50,635 nt of DNA, taken from positions 1-50,635 of the forward strand of contig CAJXFW010000004.1 in assembly GCA_913053655.1 (NCBI GenBank), read 5' to 3'. Under the pieces are notes generated by a model. It was not told the origin of the DNA and searched no databases. It saw only the letters and a list, made by a program, of their open reading frames with translations. Of the stretch, positions 29,368 to 38,881 are shown in pieces (position 1 is the first letter of the stretch; every line of letters begins with the position of its first letter). The translations under genes and the position numbers were made by a program. The stretch is from an uncultured Thiogranum sp. GTDB lineage: Bacteria; Pseudomonadota; Gammaproteobacteria; DSM-19610.

Positions 29368-29459
29368 TTATTTCAGCCGGTAGCGGCGTTCTTTCAGGCT
29401 ATTTCCCGATTTGCCGCTACCCTCATACGATACGTCACCTCGATGAACCGAGCAAAAAT

Positions 29460-30398
29460 ATGCTACCGAATCCTGCGGCCTGGTTGGGGAAAAAGATCGT
29501 CTGCTGGCTGACTGTTGACCAGCAGCCGGTCAACCCGCCGCTGTGCGACTTTGAACGTATCCGCTACGAAATCCGCCCCTGCGATGTTGTGCTGGTAGAA
29601 GGCCGCAGCCGCATCTCGGAAATCATTCGCACCATTACCCATAGCTCCTGGTCCCATTCAGCGCTGTACATCGGCCGCCTGCACGACATCGACGACGCGG
29701 AGCTGCGCGAAAAACTCCGCTCCTTCTACGACGGCGATCCTAACGAGCAGCTGATTATCGAGGCCTGGCTCGGCGAAGGCACGGTTGTTAACCCGCTCAG
29801 CAAGTACCGCTATGACACGCTGCGCGTATGCCGACCCACCGGCCTGTCGCGCCAGGATGCCCAGCATATTCTGAAATTCACCCTGCAACACCTCGGCTTC
29901 GACTACGATCTGCGCCAGTTGCTGGACCTGGCGCGCTTCCTGTTCCCCTACAGCATCATCCCGCGCCGCTGGCGTTCCAGCCTGTTTGAACGCAACGCAG
30001 GGTCACCGACGCGCTCGGTATGCTCGTCGATGATTGCCGCCGCCTTCGCCGCGGTGAAATTCCCGGTACTGCCAGTGCTGGAAGAGAAACGCGATGGTAC
30101 CCTGCGCATGATCCCGCGCAATACGCGTCTGTTCACACCACGCGACTTTGATTACTCGCCCTACTTTGACATTATCAAGTGCCCGCATCTGGAATTCGGC
30201 AGACAACCGGATTACCGCGAGCTGCCCTGGGACCGTAAGGGCCGAATATGCAATGATGATGGCGACTGTTACGTGCCCACCATGCAGCCTGAGACACAGG
30301 CAGACATGCAGGTCGACCGGATTCACAACGCGCAGGAACAACAGAACTCCAGTGACGACACCGGAGTCGAACCAGTACCGGTGGAAAAAACCACCTGA
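29460..30398 (+). CDS. YiiX/YebB-like permuted papain-fold (NlpC/P60 superfamily) hydrolase
   Basis: IRPCDVVLVEGRSRISEIIRTITHSSWSHSALYIGRL; later SPTRSVCSSMIAAAFAAVKFPVLP (catalytic Cys candidate). Confidence 0.75.
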   Translation: MLPNPAAWLGKKIVCWLTVDQQPVNPPLCDFERIRYEIRPCDVVLVEGRSRISEIIRTITHSSWSHSALYIGRLHDIDDAELREKLRSFYDGDPNEQLIIEAWLGEGTVVNPLSKYRYDTLRVCRPTGLSRQDAQHILKFTLQHLGFDYDLRQLLDLARFLFPYSIIPRRWRSSLFERNAGSPTRSVCSSMIAAAFAAVKFPVLPVLEEKRDGTLRMIPRNTRLFTPRDFDYSPYFDIIKCPHLEFGRQPDYRELPWDRKGRICNDDGDCYVPTMQPETQADMQVDRIHNAQEQQNSSDDTGVEPVPVEKTT

Positions 30399-30416
30399 TC
30401 AGACAGGAGCACTTCA

Positions 30417-32891
30417 ATGGCGACACTTCTGGAACTGACGGCAGTACTCGCGGCGCTTTGGGCGCTGGCAGCCTGGCGTGTACCCGCCTGGGCCTGGTCC
30501 GGTAGCATTGCGCTATACCTGCTCGTCTGGCCCGGCCTGCACGGCACCAGTGCCTGGGCGTTGACCCCGGTCTGGCTGCTCTTCCTTCCTGCCGCGGCGC
30601 TACTGGGTATCCCCGCGTTTCGCCGTAGCGTTATCAGCAGCCCGATGCTGGACATGTTCCGGCGCATGATGCCCAGCGTATCGGACACCGAACGCGAAGC
30701 GCTGGAAGCCGGCAGCACCTGGTGGGAGGCCGAGGTGTTCAGTGGCCGGCCTGACTGGAACAAGCTGCTGCAACTGGATGCGCCCACCCTCAGCGAAGAA
30801 GAACAGGCCTTCGTCGATGGCCCGGTGAACGAACTGTGCCGCATGATCGACGACTGGGAAATCACCGAGCACCTGCACGATCTGCCCGAAGTGGTATGGG
30901 ATTTTCTCAAGCGGGAACGTTTCTTCGGCATGATTATCCCGAAACAGTACGGCGGCCTGGAGTTCTCCGCCTACGGCCATTCCTGCGTGGTGCTGAAAAT
31001 TGCCAGCCGCAGCATTTCAGCAGCCGTCACCACCATGGTCCCCAACTCGCTCGGACCGGCGCAACTGCTGCTGCATTACGGTACCGATGAACAAAAACAA
31101 CATTATCTGCCGCGTCTCGCCTGTGGCGAGGAAATCCCCTGCTTCGCCCTGACCGGGCCTGAAGCCGGCAGCGACGCCGCCGCCATGCCGGATACCGGCG
31201 TGGTATGCCGTCAGCAGTTTGAGGGTGAGGAACGCCTCGGCCTGCGTCTTAACTGGGAAAAACGCTATATAACCCTGGGTCCGGTCGCCACGGTACTGGG
31301 CCTCGCCTTCAAGCTCTTTGACCCCGACCACTTGCTGGGCGCAAAGGAAGAACTCGGGATTACACTGGCGCTGATTCCCACGGATACCCCCGGCGTTGAG
31401 ATCGGCAGTCGCCATTTCCCGTTGAACCAGGCATTCATGAACGGTCCAAACCGCGGTCACGATGTCTTTATCCCGCTGGAGTGGATCATCGGTGGACAGG
31501 CGCGTATCGGCGAAGGCTGGCGCATGTTGATGGAGTGCCTGGCCGACGGACGGTCGATTTCGTTGCCCGCGCTGGGTGCCGGCGGCGGCAAACTGGCAGC
31601 GCGCACAGGTGGCGCCTACGCGGCAGTCCGCAAGCAGTTCAAAACACCGATCGGCAAGTTCGAGGGCGTCTCCGAAGTGCTGGGACGAATCGCCGGCAAC
31701 GCCTATGCCATGGATGCCGCACGCGGTCTGACCACGCTGGCGGTAGACAGCGGCGAAAAACCTTCGGTCGCCTCCGCCATCGTCAAGTACCACCTCACGG
31801 AACGCGTGCGCAAGGTGATGGATGATGCCATGGACATACACGGTGGCCGCGGCATCTGTATGGGACCACACAACTACCTGGGGCGTTTCTACCAGGCCAT
31901 CCCGATCTGCATCACCGTGGAAGGCGCCAATATCCTCACCCGCAGTCTGATCATTTTCGGTCAGGGTGCGATCCGCTGCCATCCCTGGTTGTTGAAAGAA
32001 ATGGAAAGCGCACAGCAACGCGACCTGGTCGGATTTGATCAGGCACTGTTCGGGCACATCAAGCTGCTGACAAGCAACCTGGCACGTGCGGTATTCCACG
32101 GCCTGACGCGCGCCCGTTTCGCCCGCGCACCGGTAGAACGCGAGGAAGCTCGCTACTACCGCCAACTGACCCGCATGAGCGCCATGTTCGCGGTTTCCGC
32201 CGAAGCCGCACTGCTGACGCTGGGTGGCGCCCTGAAACGCAAGGAATCATTGTCCGCGCGTCTCGGCGATGTACTGAGCCAACTGTACATTGCATCCGCC
32301 GCGCTGAAGCGCTTTGCCGACCAGGGTCGTCAACCGGCCGACCGGCCACTGCTGGAATGGGCAGTTCGCGATGCCCTGTACCAGGCTCAGCAGAAACTGT
32401 TCGAGGTTTACGATAACCTGCCCAGTCGCGTCCTGGGCCGGACACTGAAATGGATACTGTTCCCCTATGGCGCCAGCTATCGCACACCCGACGATGCGCT
32501 GCTGCACCGTGCCGCCAACGCCATACTCCGTTGGGGCGGTACGCGCGAACGTCTTACCGAAGGACTGTTCATTCCGGACGAAGATCACGAACCACTCGCG
32601 CAACTGGAACACGCCTTTGAGAAAGCGACCGCCGCACTACCCATACTTTCGCACTTGCGAAAAGCCATGCACAGTGGTCAACTTGCATCCGGAGATCCCG
32701 AACACTGCCTGGTCGAGGCAGTTGCCGCCGGCGTGATCGATGAACGTGAAGCGGCGCAGGTCCGCGCCGCCACCGCGGCAAGACAACGGGTCATCGGTGT
32801 CGATGAGTTCCCCGCCGACTACTGGAAGGAGAAGAACAGTTCATGGCAGCGCAACCCAATCCCCTCGCAGCAGGCCGGCCAGTCTTCGTAG
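30417..32891 (+). CDS. fadE: FadE-type acyl-CoA dehydrogenase (824 aa)
   Basis: Two N-terminal TM segments; IPKQYGGLEFSAYGHSCVVLKIASRS, CFALTGPEAGSDAAAMPDTGVV, GPHNYLGRFYQAIPI. Confidence 0.92.
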   Translation: MATLLELTAVLAALWALAAWRVPAWAWSGSIALYLLVWPGLHGTSAWALTPVWLLFLPAAALLGIPAFRRSVISSPMLDMFRRMMPSVSDTEREALEAGSTWWEAEVFSGRPDWNKLLQLDAPTLSEEEQAFVDGPVNELCRMIDDWEITEHLHDLPEVVWDFLKRERFFGMIIPKQYGGLEFSAYGHSCVVLKIASRSISAAVTTMVPNSLGPAQLLLHYGTDEQKQHYLPRLACGEEIPCFALTGPEAGSDAAAMPDTGVVCRQQFEGEERLGLRLNWEKRYITLGPVATVLGLAFKLFDPDHLLGAKEELGITLALIPTDTPGVEIGSRHFPLNQAFMNGPNRGHDVFIPLEWIIGGQARIGEGWRMLMECLADGRSISLPALGAGGGKLAARTGGAYAAVRKQFKTPIGKFEGVSEVLGRIAGNAYAMDAARGLTTLAVDSGEKPSVASAIVKYHLTERVRKVMDDAMDIHGGRGICMGPHNYLGRFYQAIPICITVEGANILTRSLIIFGQGAIRCHPWLLKEMESAQQRDLVGFDQALFGHIKLLTSNLARAVFHGLTRARFARAPVEREEARYYRQLTRMSAMFAVSAEAALLTLGGALKRKESLSARLGDVLSQLYIASAALKRFADQGRQPADRPLLEWAVRDALYQAQQKLFEVYDNLPSRVLGRTLKWILFPYGASYRTPDDALLHRAANAILRWGGTRERLTEGLFIPDEDHEPLAQLEHAFEKATAALPILSHLRKAMHSGQLASGDPEHCLVEAVAAGVIDEREAAQVRAATAARQRVIGVDEFPADYWKEKNSSWQRNPIPSQQAGQSS

Positions 32892-34156
32892 TTGACGGCA
32901 GCCGCTCACCGTTTCTGCGCGCCCGTGGTCGACCCGGACCCTTGCATGCCTCCGATCTGTCATTTCAGGCCGGGCGCGCCCTGCTCTACCGTCAACCGTT
33001 CTCAGCGCAGGACTTCGATCAGGTCATATTGGGCTGCGTTATGCCCGGCCCGCAGGAAGTCAACATTGCGCGTGTAGTCGCACTGCGCCTGGGCTGTGGT
33101 GACCGGGTTCCAGCCTGGACGGTGCAGCGCAACTGCGCCTCTGGCCTACAGGCACTGGACTGCGCTGCACAGGATATCGCCGGCGGCCGTTCGGAACTGG
33201 TGCTGGCCGGTGGTGCCGAGGCCATGAGTCACGCACCCCTGCTTTTCGGCAGCGCGATGGTCAACTGGTTAAGCGCATTCAGCAGCGCCCGCACTGCGGG
33301 CGCCAGACTCAAAGCCGCGGCGGCATTCAGACCCGCGTTTCTCAAACCCGTGATCGGCCTGCTGTGTGGTCTGACTGATCCGATCGTCGGCCTCAACATG
33401 GGCCAGACAGCGGAAATCCTCGCTCACCGTTTTGACATTGACCGCGCGATGATGGACAACTACGCGTTACGCAGTCACCAGCGCCTGGACCACGCGCAGC
33501 AAAACGGGCATCTCGATGAAATTGAGGTCGTTTACGACTCAAAAGGCCACTACTACCCCGCCGACGACGGTGTGCGTGCTGACAGCAGTATAGAAAAACT
33601 GGCAAAACTGAAGCCGGTATTTGACCGTCCGTTTGGCAAAGTGACCGCCGGTAACAGCGCCCAGATTACCGATGGTGCCGCCTGGCTGGTACTGGCTTCT
33701 GAAGCGGCGGTAAAAAAATACGCGCTACCCGTGCTCGGCAGGATTGTCGACACCCAGTGGGCCGGCCTGGACCCAAGCCAGATGGGTCTGGGCCCGGTAT
33801 ACGCCATGGCACCCATGCTGAAACGTAATGGGCTGAACAGTGGCGATATCGATAACTGGGAAATTAACGAAGCCTTCGCCACGCAGGTACAGGCGTGCCT
33901 GAGCGCCTGGCAGGATGAACACTTCTGCAAGGATGAACTGGGGCTGGACAGCGCTTTCGACCCGATTGATGAAGAACGCCTGAATATCGATGGCGGAGGT
34001 ATAGCCATCGGTCATCCGGTCGGCGCCAGCGGTGCCCGTATCGTATTGCACGCGTTAAAAACCTTGCAACGCACCCAACAGAAACGCGCCGTTGCCAGCC
34101 TCTGCATCGGTGGCGGCCAGGGTGGCGCCATGCTGGTGGAAAGGGTGGACGCCTGA
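32843..34156 (+). CDS. fadI: Acetyl-CoA C-acyltransferase (thiolase, FadI-like)
   Basis: VQRNCASGLQALDCAAQDIAGGRSELVLAGGAEAMSHAP; GGGIAIGHPVGASGARIVLH. Confidence 0.92.
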   Translation: MAAQPNPLAAGRPVFVVDGSRSPFLRARGRPGPLHASDLSFQAGRALLYRQPFSAQDFDQVILGCVMPGPQEVNIARVVALRLGCGDRVPAWTVQRNCASGLQALDCAAQDIAGGRSELVLAGGAEAMSHAPLLFGSAMVNWLSAFSSARTAGARLKAAAAFRPAFLKPVIGLLCGLTDPIVGLNMGQTAEILAHRFDIDRAMMDNYALRSHQRLDHAQQNGHLDEIEVVYDSKGHYYPADDGVRADSSIEKLAKLKPVFDRPFGKVTAGNSAQITDGAAWLVLASEAAVKKYALPVLGRIVDTQWAGLDPSQMGLGPVYAMAPMLKRNGLNSGDIDNWEINEAFATQVQACLSAWQDEHFCKDELGLDSAFDPIDEERLNIDGGGIAIGHPVGASGARIVLHALKTLQRTQQKRAVASLCIGGGQGGAMLVERVDA

Positions 34157-36222
34157 TGGGAACACATAACACCAAACCGGATGTTTACACGGTTATAGAC
34201 GACGATAATATTGCCTGGCTACATTTCGATAAACAGCATTCAGGTACCAATGTGCTGTCAGCTTCCATCCTGGAAGCCTTCTACGAAGAACTGCTGGTGC
34301 TGGCTGAACGCACACCACGCGGTTTGGTGATCCTGTCCGACAAGGCCAACGGTTTCATTGCCGGCGCCGACGTAAGCGAATTTACCCGGCTGGAGAATCA
34401 CGACCAGGCGATCAGCGCTATCCAGCGTGGCCAGGCCGTGTTCGACCGGCTTGCAGCATTGCCCTTTCCGACTGTGGCCATGATCCATGGTTTCTGTCTT
34501 GGTGGCGGCCTGGAAATGGCACTCGCCTGCCGTTACCGGGTAGCCAGAAATGACCCTGCAACACGCCTTGGCCTGCCGGAAGTCAGACTGGGCATTCATC
34601 CCGGGTTTGGCGGCTCGGTACGCCTGACGCCGCTGGTGGGCGCCCTGCACGCCATGGACCTGATGCTCAGCGGGCGCAGTGTCGATGGTCGCGCCGCCAA
34701 ACGCATGGGTATCGTCGATCACGCGGTACCCGAACGGCACCTGAAGTCAGCCGCCCGTGCGATGATACTCGACCCGCCGTTTCCTCATCGTCCCGGCAAA
34801 TTGCAGGCGCTCAGCAACCACGCCTGGGTACGCCCTTTACTGGCGCGCGTATTCCGCCACCAGGTCGGCAAGAAAGCTCGCCAGGACCATTACCCGGCGC
34901 CTTATGCCTTGATCGACCTCTGGCAACAGCATGCCGACAACGAACGCGACATGATGCACGCCGAGGCCGCGTCGGTAGCCGGCCTGATAACGGGTCCGGC
35001 AGCGCAAAATCTCATCCGGGTATTTCTGTTGCAGGAACAGCTCAAAGCGCTGGGACGCCAGTCGGATTTCAGGCCAACCCGTATCCATGTGGTCGGTGCC
35101 GGCATCATGGGGGGTGATATAGCCACCTGGTGTGCCTTGCGTGGCATGCACGTTACCCTGGCCGATCAGTCGCCGGAACGCATCGCGCCGGCCATTAAAC
35201 GGGCACACACCCTGTTCAAACGCCGTCTGAAGCGCCCGCGTCCGATACAGGAGGCCATGGATCGCCTGATGCCGGACCACAAAGGTCTCGGCGTAGAACG
35301 CGCAGACGTGGTTATCGAAGCGATATTCGAAGATGCCGAAGTGAAACGCAACCTGTACCGCGAGCTGGAACCCCGTATGCGCAAGGATGCCATCCTGGCC
35401 ACCAACACCTCCAGTATCCCGCTGGCAGAACTGCGTGACGTGCTCGACGATCCATCGCGCCTGGTCGGTATCCACTTCTTCAACCCGGTGGCAAAGATGC
35501 AACTGGTCGAGATCGTGCGCGACGACAAAACTCATGCTGACGTAGTCGCAAAAGCCATTGCCTTTACCTGCGGCATCGACCGTCTCCCGCTGCCGGTTAC
35601 CAGCACCCCGGGCTTCCTGGTCAACCGTGTGCTGATGCCTTACCTGCTGGAGGCTGTGGAACTGGAAAACGAAGGCGTGCCAGCGGCTGAAATTGACCGC
35701 CAGGCGCTTGAATTCGGCATGCCTATGGGACCCATCGAGCTGGCCGACACCGTTGGACTGGATATCTGCCTGCACGTTGCAGAAAATCTGGGACAACACC
35801 TGGATACCCCGGTACCCCAACGGCTGCGCGATCTTGTCCGACAGGGCCGGCTGGGCCGTAAAAGTGGCGAAGGATTTTACCAGTACAAGAAAGGCAAACC
35901 CATCAAACCAGGGCTACCCAAGGGTTACCACCCGCAGGACGGCATCAGCGACCGTATGATATTACGCATGCTCAACGAAGCCGTGGCCTGCCTGCATGAA
36001 AACGTTATCGATACACCCGACCATCTGGATGCCGGCATGGTTTATGGAACCGGTTTCGCACCGTTCCGCGGCGGGCCACTTCGCTATATCGAAACCGAGG
36101 GTGCCGATACGCTGATACAACGCTTGCGCAAACTGGAGCAGGAGTTGGGATCACGCTTTAAACCCGACCCTGGCTGGGAACATGTCTCCGGCTTTACCAA
36201 CGAAGAAGAAACCAGCGGGTAA
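34156..36222 (+). CDS. fadJ: 3-hydroxyacyl-CoA dehydrogenase / enoyl-CoA hydratase (FadJ-like)
   Basis: Hydratase FIAGADVSEFTR, CLGGGLEMALACRYRVA; dehydrogenase IHVVGAGIMGGDIATWCALRGMHVTLAD, VGIHFFNPVAKMQLVEIV. Confidence 0.93.
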   Translation: MGTHNTKPDVYTVIDDDNIAWLHFDKQHSGTNVLSASILEAFYEELLVLAERTPRGLVILSDKANGFIAGADVSEFTRLENHDQAISAIQRGQAVFDRLAALPFPTVAMIHGFCLGGGLEMALACRYRVARNDPATRLGLPEVRLGIHPGFGGSVRLTPLVGALHAMDLMLSGRSVDGRAAKRMGIVDHAVPERHLKSAARAMILDPPFPHRPGKLQALSNHAWVRPLLARVFRHQVGKKARQDHYPAPYALIDLWQQHADNERDMMHAEAASVAGLITGPAAQNLIRVFLLQEQLKALGRQSDFRPTRIHVVGAGIMGGDIATWCALRGMHVTLADQSPERIAPAIKRAHTLFKRRLKRPRPIQEAMDRLMPDHKGLGVERADVVIEAIFEDAEVKRNLYRELEPRMRKDAILATNTSSIPLAELRDVLDDPSRLVGIHFFNPVAKMQLVEIVRDDKTHADVVAKAIAFTCGIDRLPLPVTSTPGFLVNRVLMPYLLEAVELENEGVPAAEIDRQALEFGMPMGPIELADTVGLDICLHVAENLGQHLDTPVPQRLRDLVRQGRLGRKSGEGFYQYKKGKPIKPGLPKGYHPQDGISDRMILRMLNEAVACLHENVIDTPDHLDAGMVYGTGFAPFRGGPLRYIETEGADTLIQRLRKLEQELGSRFKPDPGWEHVSGFTNEEETSG

Positions 36223-36227
36223 CTACC

Positions 36228-38036
36228 ATGGCAAAGAACACCAATGACAGTTATATAACACCCGAGGAAGCAGGAACACTTTCGGGGCTGTTCTACGAAC
36301 GGGTACGGCGCACACCAGACGCACTGGCATACCGTTTTTTTGATGAGTTCAGTGAATCCTGGAAGGATCTGAGCTGGTCTGAAACCGGCGCCCAGGTTGC
36401 ACGCTGGCAAGCGGCGCTGTCGACCGAAGACCTGCAACCGGGCGACCGGGTTGCCATCATGATGCAAAATTGCCCCGAGTGGGCCATGCTGGACCAGGCC
36501 GCGCTGGCGAACGGACTGGTGGTGGTACCGCTTTATACCCAGGACCGCGCGGAAAACGCCGCCTATATCCTCCAGAATGCAGGTGTCAAAACCCTGGTTA
36601 TCGGCAACCAGGGACACTGGGACAGCCTGCGGCCGGTGCGGGACCAGCTGGGTTTTCTTACCCGCATCATCAGCCTCACACATATCGATACCGCCGGATA
36701 CCCGGACGCCCGTCTGATTACCGTCGGCAGCTGGCTACCCGACGAAGCCGAGCTGATCCGTATAAACTGGGACAAGGATTCGCTGGCAACCATCGTCTAT
36801 ACCTCGGGCACCACCGGGCGACCCAAAGGCGTGATGCTAAGCCATCACAATATTCTCTGGAACGCCCATCGTACAGCGCAGGTGGTCAACTTCAGTCTGA
36901 GCGAACTGTTCCTGTCTTTCCTGCCACTGTCGCACACCCTGGAACGTACCGTGGGTTACTACCTGCCCATAGTTGTGGGAGCCAGCGTGGCCTACAATCG
37001 TTCAATCCCGCAGCTGGCCGATGATCTGCTGGCCGTCAAACCAACCGTTCTGGTATCCGTGCCGCGCATTTTTGAGCGCGTATATAATAAAATTTATGCC
37101 GGCCTGGAAGAGAAATCCCCCATTGCGCGGGCCCTGTTCAAACTGGCGGTGAGCACAGGCTGGCGGCGCTTTGAGTACCAGCAGGGTCGTGCAGGCTGGA
37201 GTCCGCAACTGTTACTGTGGCCACTACTGGAAAAAATTGTTGCCAGCAAAGTGATGGAGAAACTGGGTGGCAGAATGAGCCTGGCCGTGGTCGGGGGGGC
37301 GCCGTTACCTATGAGTATCGCCCGTCTGTTTATCGGCCTCGGCTTACCCATGGTACAAGGCTACGGGCTAACAGAAACCAGCCCGGTCATCAGCGGTAAT
37401 CCCATCGAGAACAATGATCCTGCAGGCGTTGGTTGCCCGCTGCAAGACGTAGAGGTTCGCATCGGCGACAAAGACGAGCTGCAAGTCCGCAGCCCGGGCG
37501 TCATGCTCGGCTACTGGGCCAACGAAAAAGCCACCAGTGACATGATTGACAGTGATGGCTGGTTGCACACCGGCGACAAAGCCCGTCTCGAAAACGGGCA
37601 GGTTTACATCACCGGCAGGTTGAAGGAGATCATCGTGATGGCCAACGGTGAAAAAGTACCGCCGGCCGATATGGAAATGGCGATCTGTATGGATAGCCTG
37701 TTTGATCAGGCGGTGGTCATTGGTGACAGCAAACCGTACCTGAGCGCATTACTGGTCCTGAACCCGGAGCAGTGGGAAGTTCTGGCCAAAGAACAGAATA
37801 TGGACCCCACCGGTACGGAAGCCTGCACGAGTCCCCGCATCAATGAAATCGTTCTGGAACACGTCGCAAAACAAATCTCCACATTCCCCGGTTATGCGAA
37901 AATTCGCAAGGTTTGTTGCCAAATTGAGCCATGGGATATAGAAAACGGCCTGATGACACCCACGCTCAAGATAAAACGCAGCAAAATTCTGGAGCGCTTC
38001 GATGCCGATATCGAGAGGATGTACCAGGATCATTGA
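36228..38036 (+). CDS. Long-chain fatty acid-CoA ligase (AMP-forming, FadD15/FAA-type)
   Basis: IVYTSGTTGRPKGVMLSHHNI; QGYGLTETSPVISGNP; DGWLHTGDKARLENGQVYITGRLKEIIVMANGEKVPP. Confidence 0.93.
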   Translation: MAKNTNDSYITPEEAGTLSGLFYERVRRTPDALAYRFFDEFSESWKDLSWSETGAQVARWQAALSTEDLQPGDRVAIMMQNCPEWAMLDQAALANGLVVVPLYTQDRAENAAYILQNAGVKTLVIGNQGHWDSLRPVRDQLGFLTRIISLTHIDTAGYPDARLITVGSWLPDEAELIRINWDKDSLATIVYTSGTTGRPKGVMLSHHNILWNAHRTAQVVNFSLSELFLSFLPLSHTLERTVGYYLPIVVGASVAYNRSIPQLADDLLAVKPTVLVSVPRIFERVYNKIYAGLEEKSPIARALFKLAVSTGWRRFEYQQGRAGWSPQLLLWPLLEKIVASKVMEKLGGRMSLAVVGGAPLPMSIARLFIGLGLPMVQGYGLTETSPVISGNPIENNDPAGVGCPLQDVEVRIGDKDELQVRSPGVMLGYWANEKATSDMIDSDGWLHTGDKARLENGQVYITGRLKEIIVMANGEKVPPADMEMAICMDSLFDQAVVIGDSKPYLSALLVLNPEQWEVLAKEQNMDPTGTEACTSPRINEIVLEHVAKQISTFPGYAKIRKVCCQIEPWDIENGLMTPTLKIKRSKILERFDADIERMYQDH

Positions 38037-38058
38037 TCCGCGACAATATGTGCCTGCT

Positions 38059-38426
38059 GGAAAAATTATAACGCAGTCTGAGAGAATGTACGATTTTAAA
38101 GCGGGAAAGGTATTTTATGTTATGACCAGAGTCTGGAAAACCAACCCGGTTTTAGCTAAATCGTATGATCGCTAATTTGGGAAAAAGTACGACAGTAATC
38201 TTGCGCGCTACAACTGGCCAGCCCGGTTACGGTCACCACCTGGCCCACTGTCTGTGGGCTGACCACATGGGAAAAGGTATAACACAGTCTGGGAAAACGT
38301 ACGATTTTAAAGTGGCGAAGCGTTTTTTTGTTATGACCAGAGCGTGGAAAACCAGCCTGGTTTTAGCTAAATCGCATGATGAATAATTTGGGGAAAAGTA
38401 CGGCGGTAATTTTGCGCGCTACACCT
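38059..38426. repeat. Direct repeat: two ~157-bp copies (38059-38215 and 38270-38426), 211-bp offset
   Basis: ggaaaaattataacgcagtctg...gtacgattttaaag...ttatgaccagagtctggaaaaccaacccggttttagctaaatcgtatgat...gcgcgctaca repeated with scattered mismatches. Confidence 0.85.
38214..38268 (-). pseudogene. 55-bp fragment of the Ig-like repeat region of the large Rhs gene
   Basis: ctggccagcccggttacggtcaccacctggcccactgtctgtgggctgaccacat versus 41790-41844 ctggccagcccggtaagggtcaccacctggcccactgtctgcgggctggcgacat (5 mismatches by eye). Confidence 0.8.
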
Positions 38427-38452
38427 GATATCGGTGAGTTCAGTGTATTTTC

Positions 38453-38511
38453 CCTGCCCTCTCGTTCACATGCCTGCTTTTCAAGGGCAGGCTGATAACG
38501 AGGTGGCAGGA
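38453..38511. repeat. Nested inverted repeat
   Basis: Outer arms cctgccctctcgtt / aacgaggtggcagg, inner arms gcctgc / gcaggc. Confidence 0.65.
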
Positions 38512-38647
38512 AACCGATAAACAACCAATTGTATTATATAGACTTATCTCTTAACTTAGTGCCATTCTACTCTGACCCCAAATACCGCCAAATACCGGTG
38601 CACAATCGGTGGAATTTGAAGGCGGGGGATATTGAGCGGTAGCCTAT

Positions 38648-38881
38648 TCATTTGCCCGCAAATTTTTCCACCAAGTCTCTGACTTTTTCTATACAACCCG
38701 CTTGCCCAAAATAAAAATACACGCAGCCAGTTTCAAATTTTAATTCGGAAAATACGTAACAATCTTCATTAATAAAATCATCGAATTCATCAGCTAACTC
38801 AGCGTCATTGATTCTTAAAACCACCCCATGCTCTTTAGTCTCAGAAATTTCAAATCTCGTATCCATAAGATTATTTAGCAT
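38648..38881 (-). CDS. Putative immunity protein for the toxin tip at 38871..39743
   Basis: 77 aa acidic ORF starting inside the end of the tip ORF (11-bp overlap), position typical of immunity genes; no family recognised. Confidence 0.6.
   Translation of the reverse strand: MLNNLMDTRFEISETKEHGVVLRINDAELADEFDDFINEDCYVFSELKFETGCVYFYFGQAGCIEKVRDLVEKFAGK

Noticed and set aside
31017-32165. 382-aa minus-strand ORF
   Set aside because: Antisense shadow of fadE in a GC-rich coding region; no recognisable domains.
34837-35820. 327-aa minus-strand ORF
   Set aside because: Antisense shadow of fadJ; no recognisable domains.
38040-38640. tRNA or structured ncRNA in the AT-rich gap after the fatty-acid ligase gene
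   Set aside because: No cloverleaf or known motif recognised; better explained by direct repeats and Rhs-gene debris.
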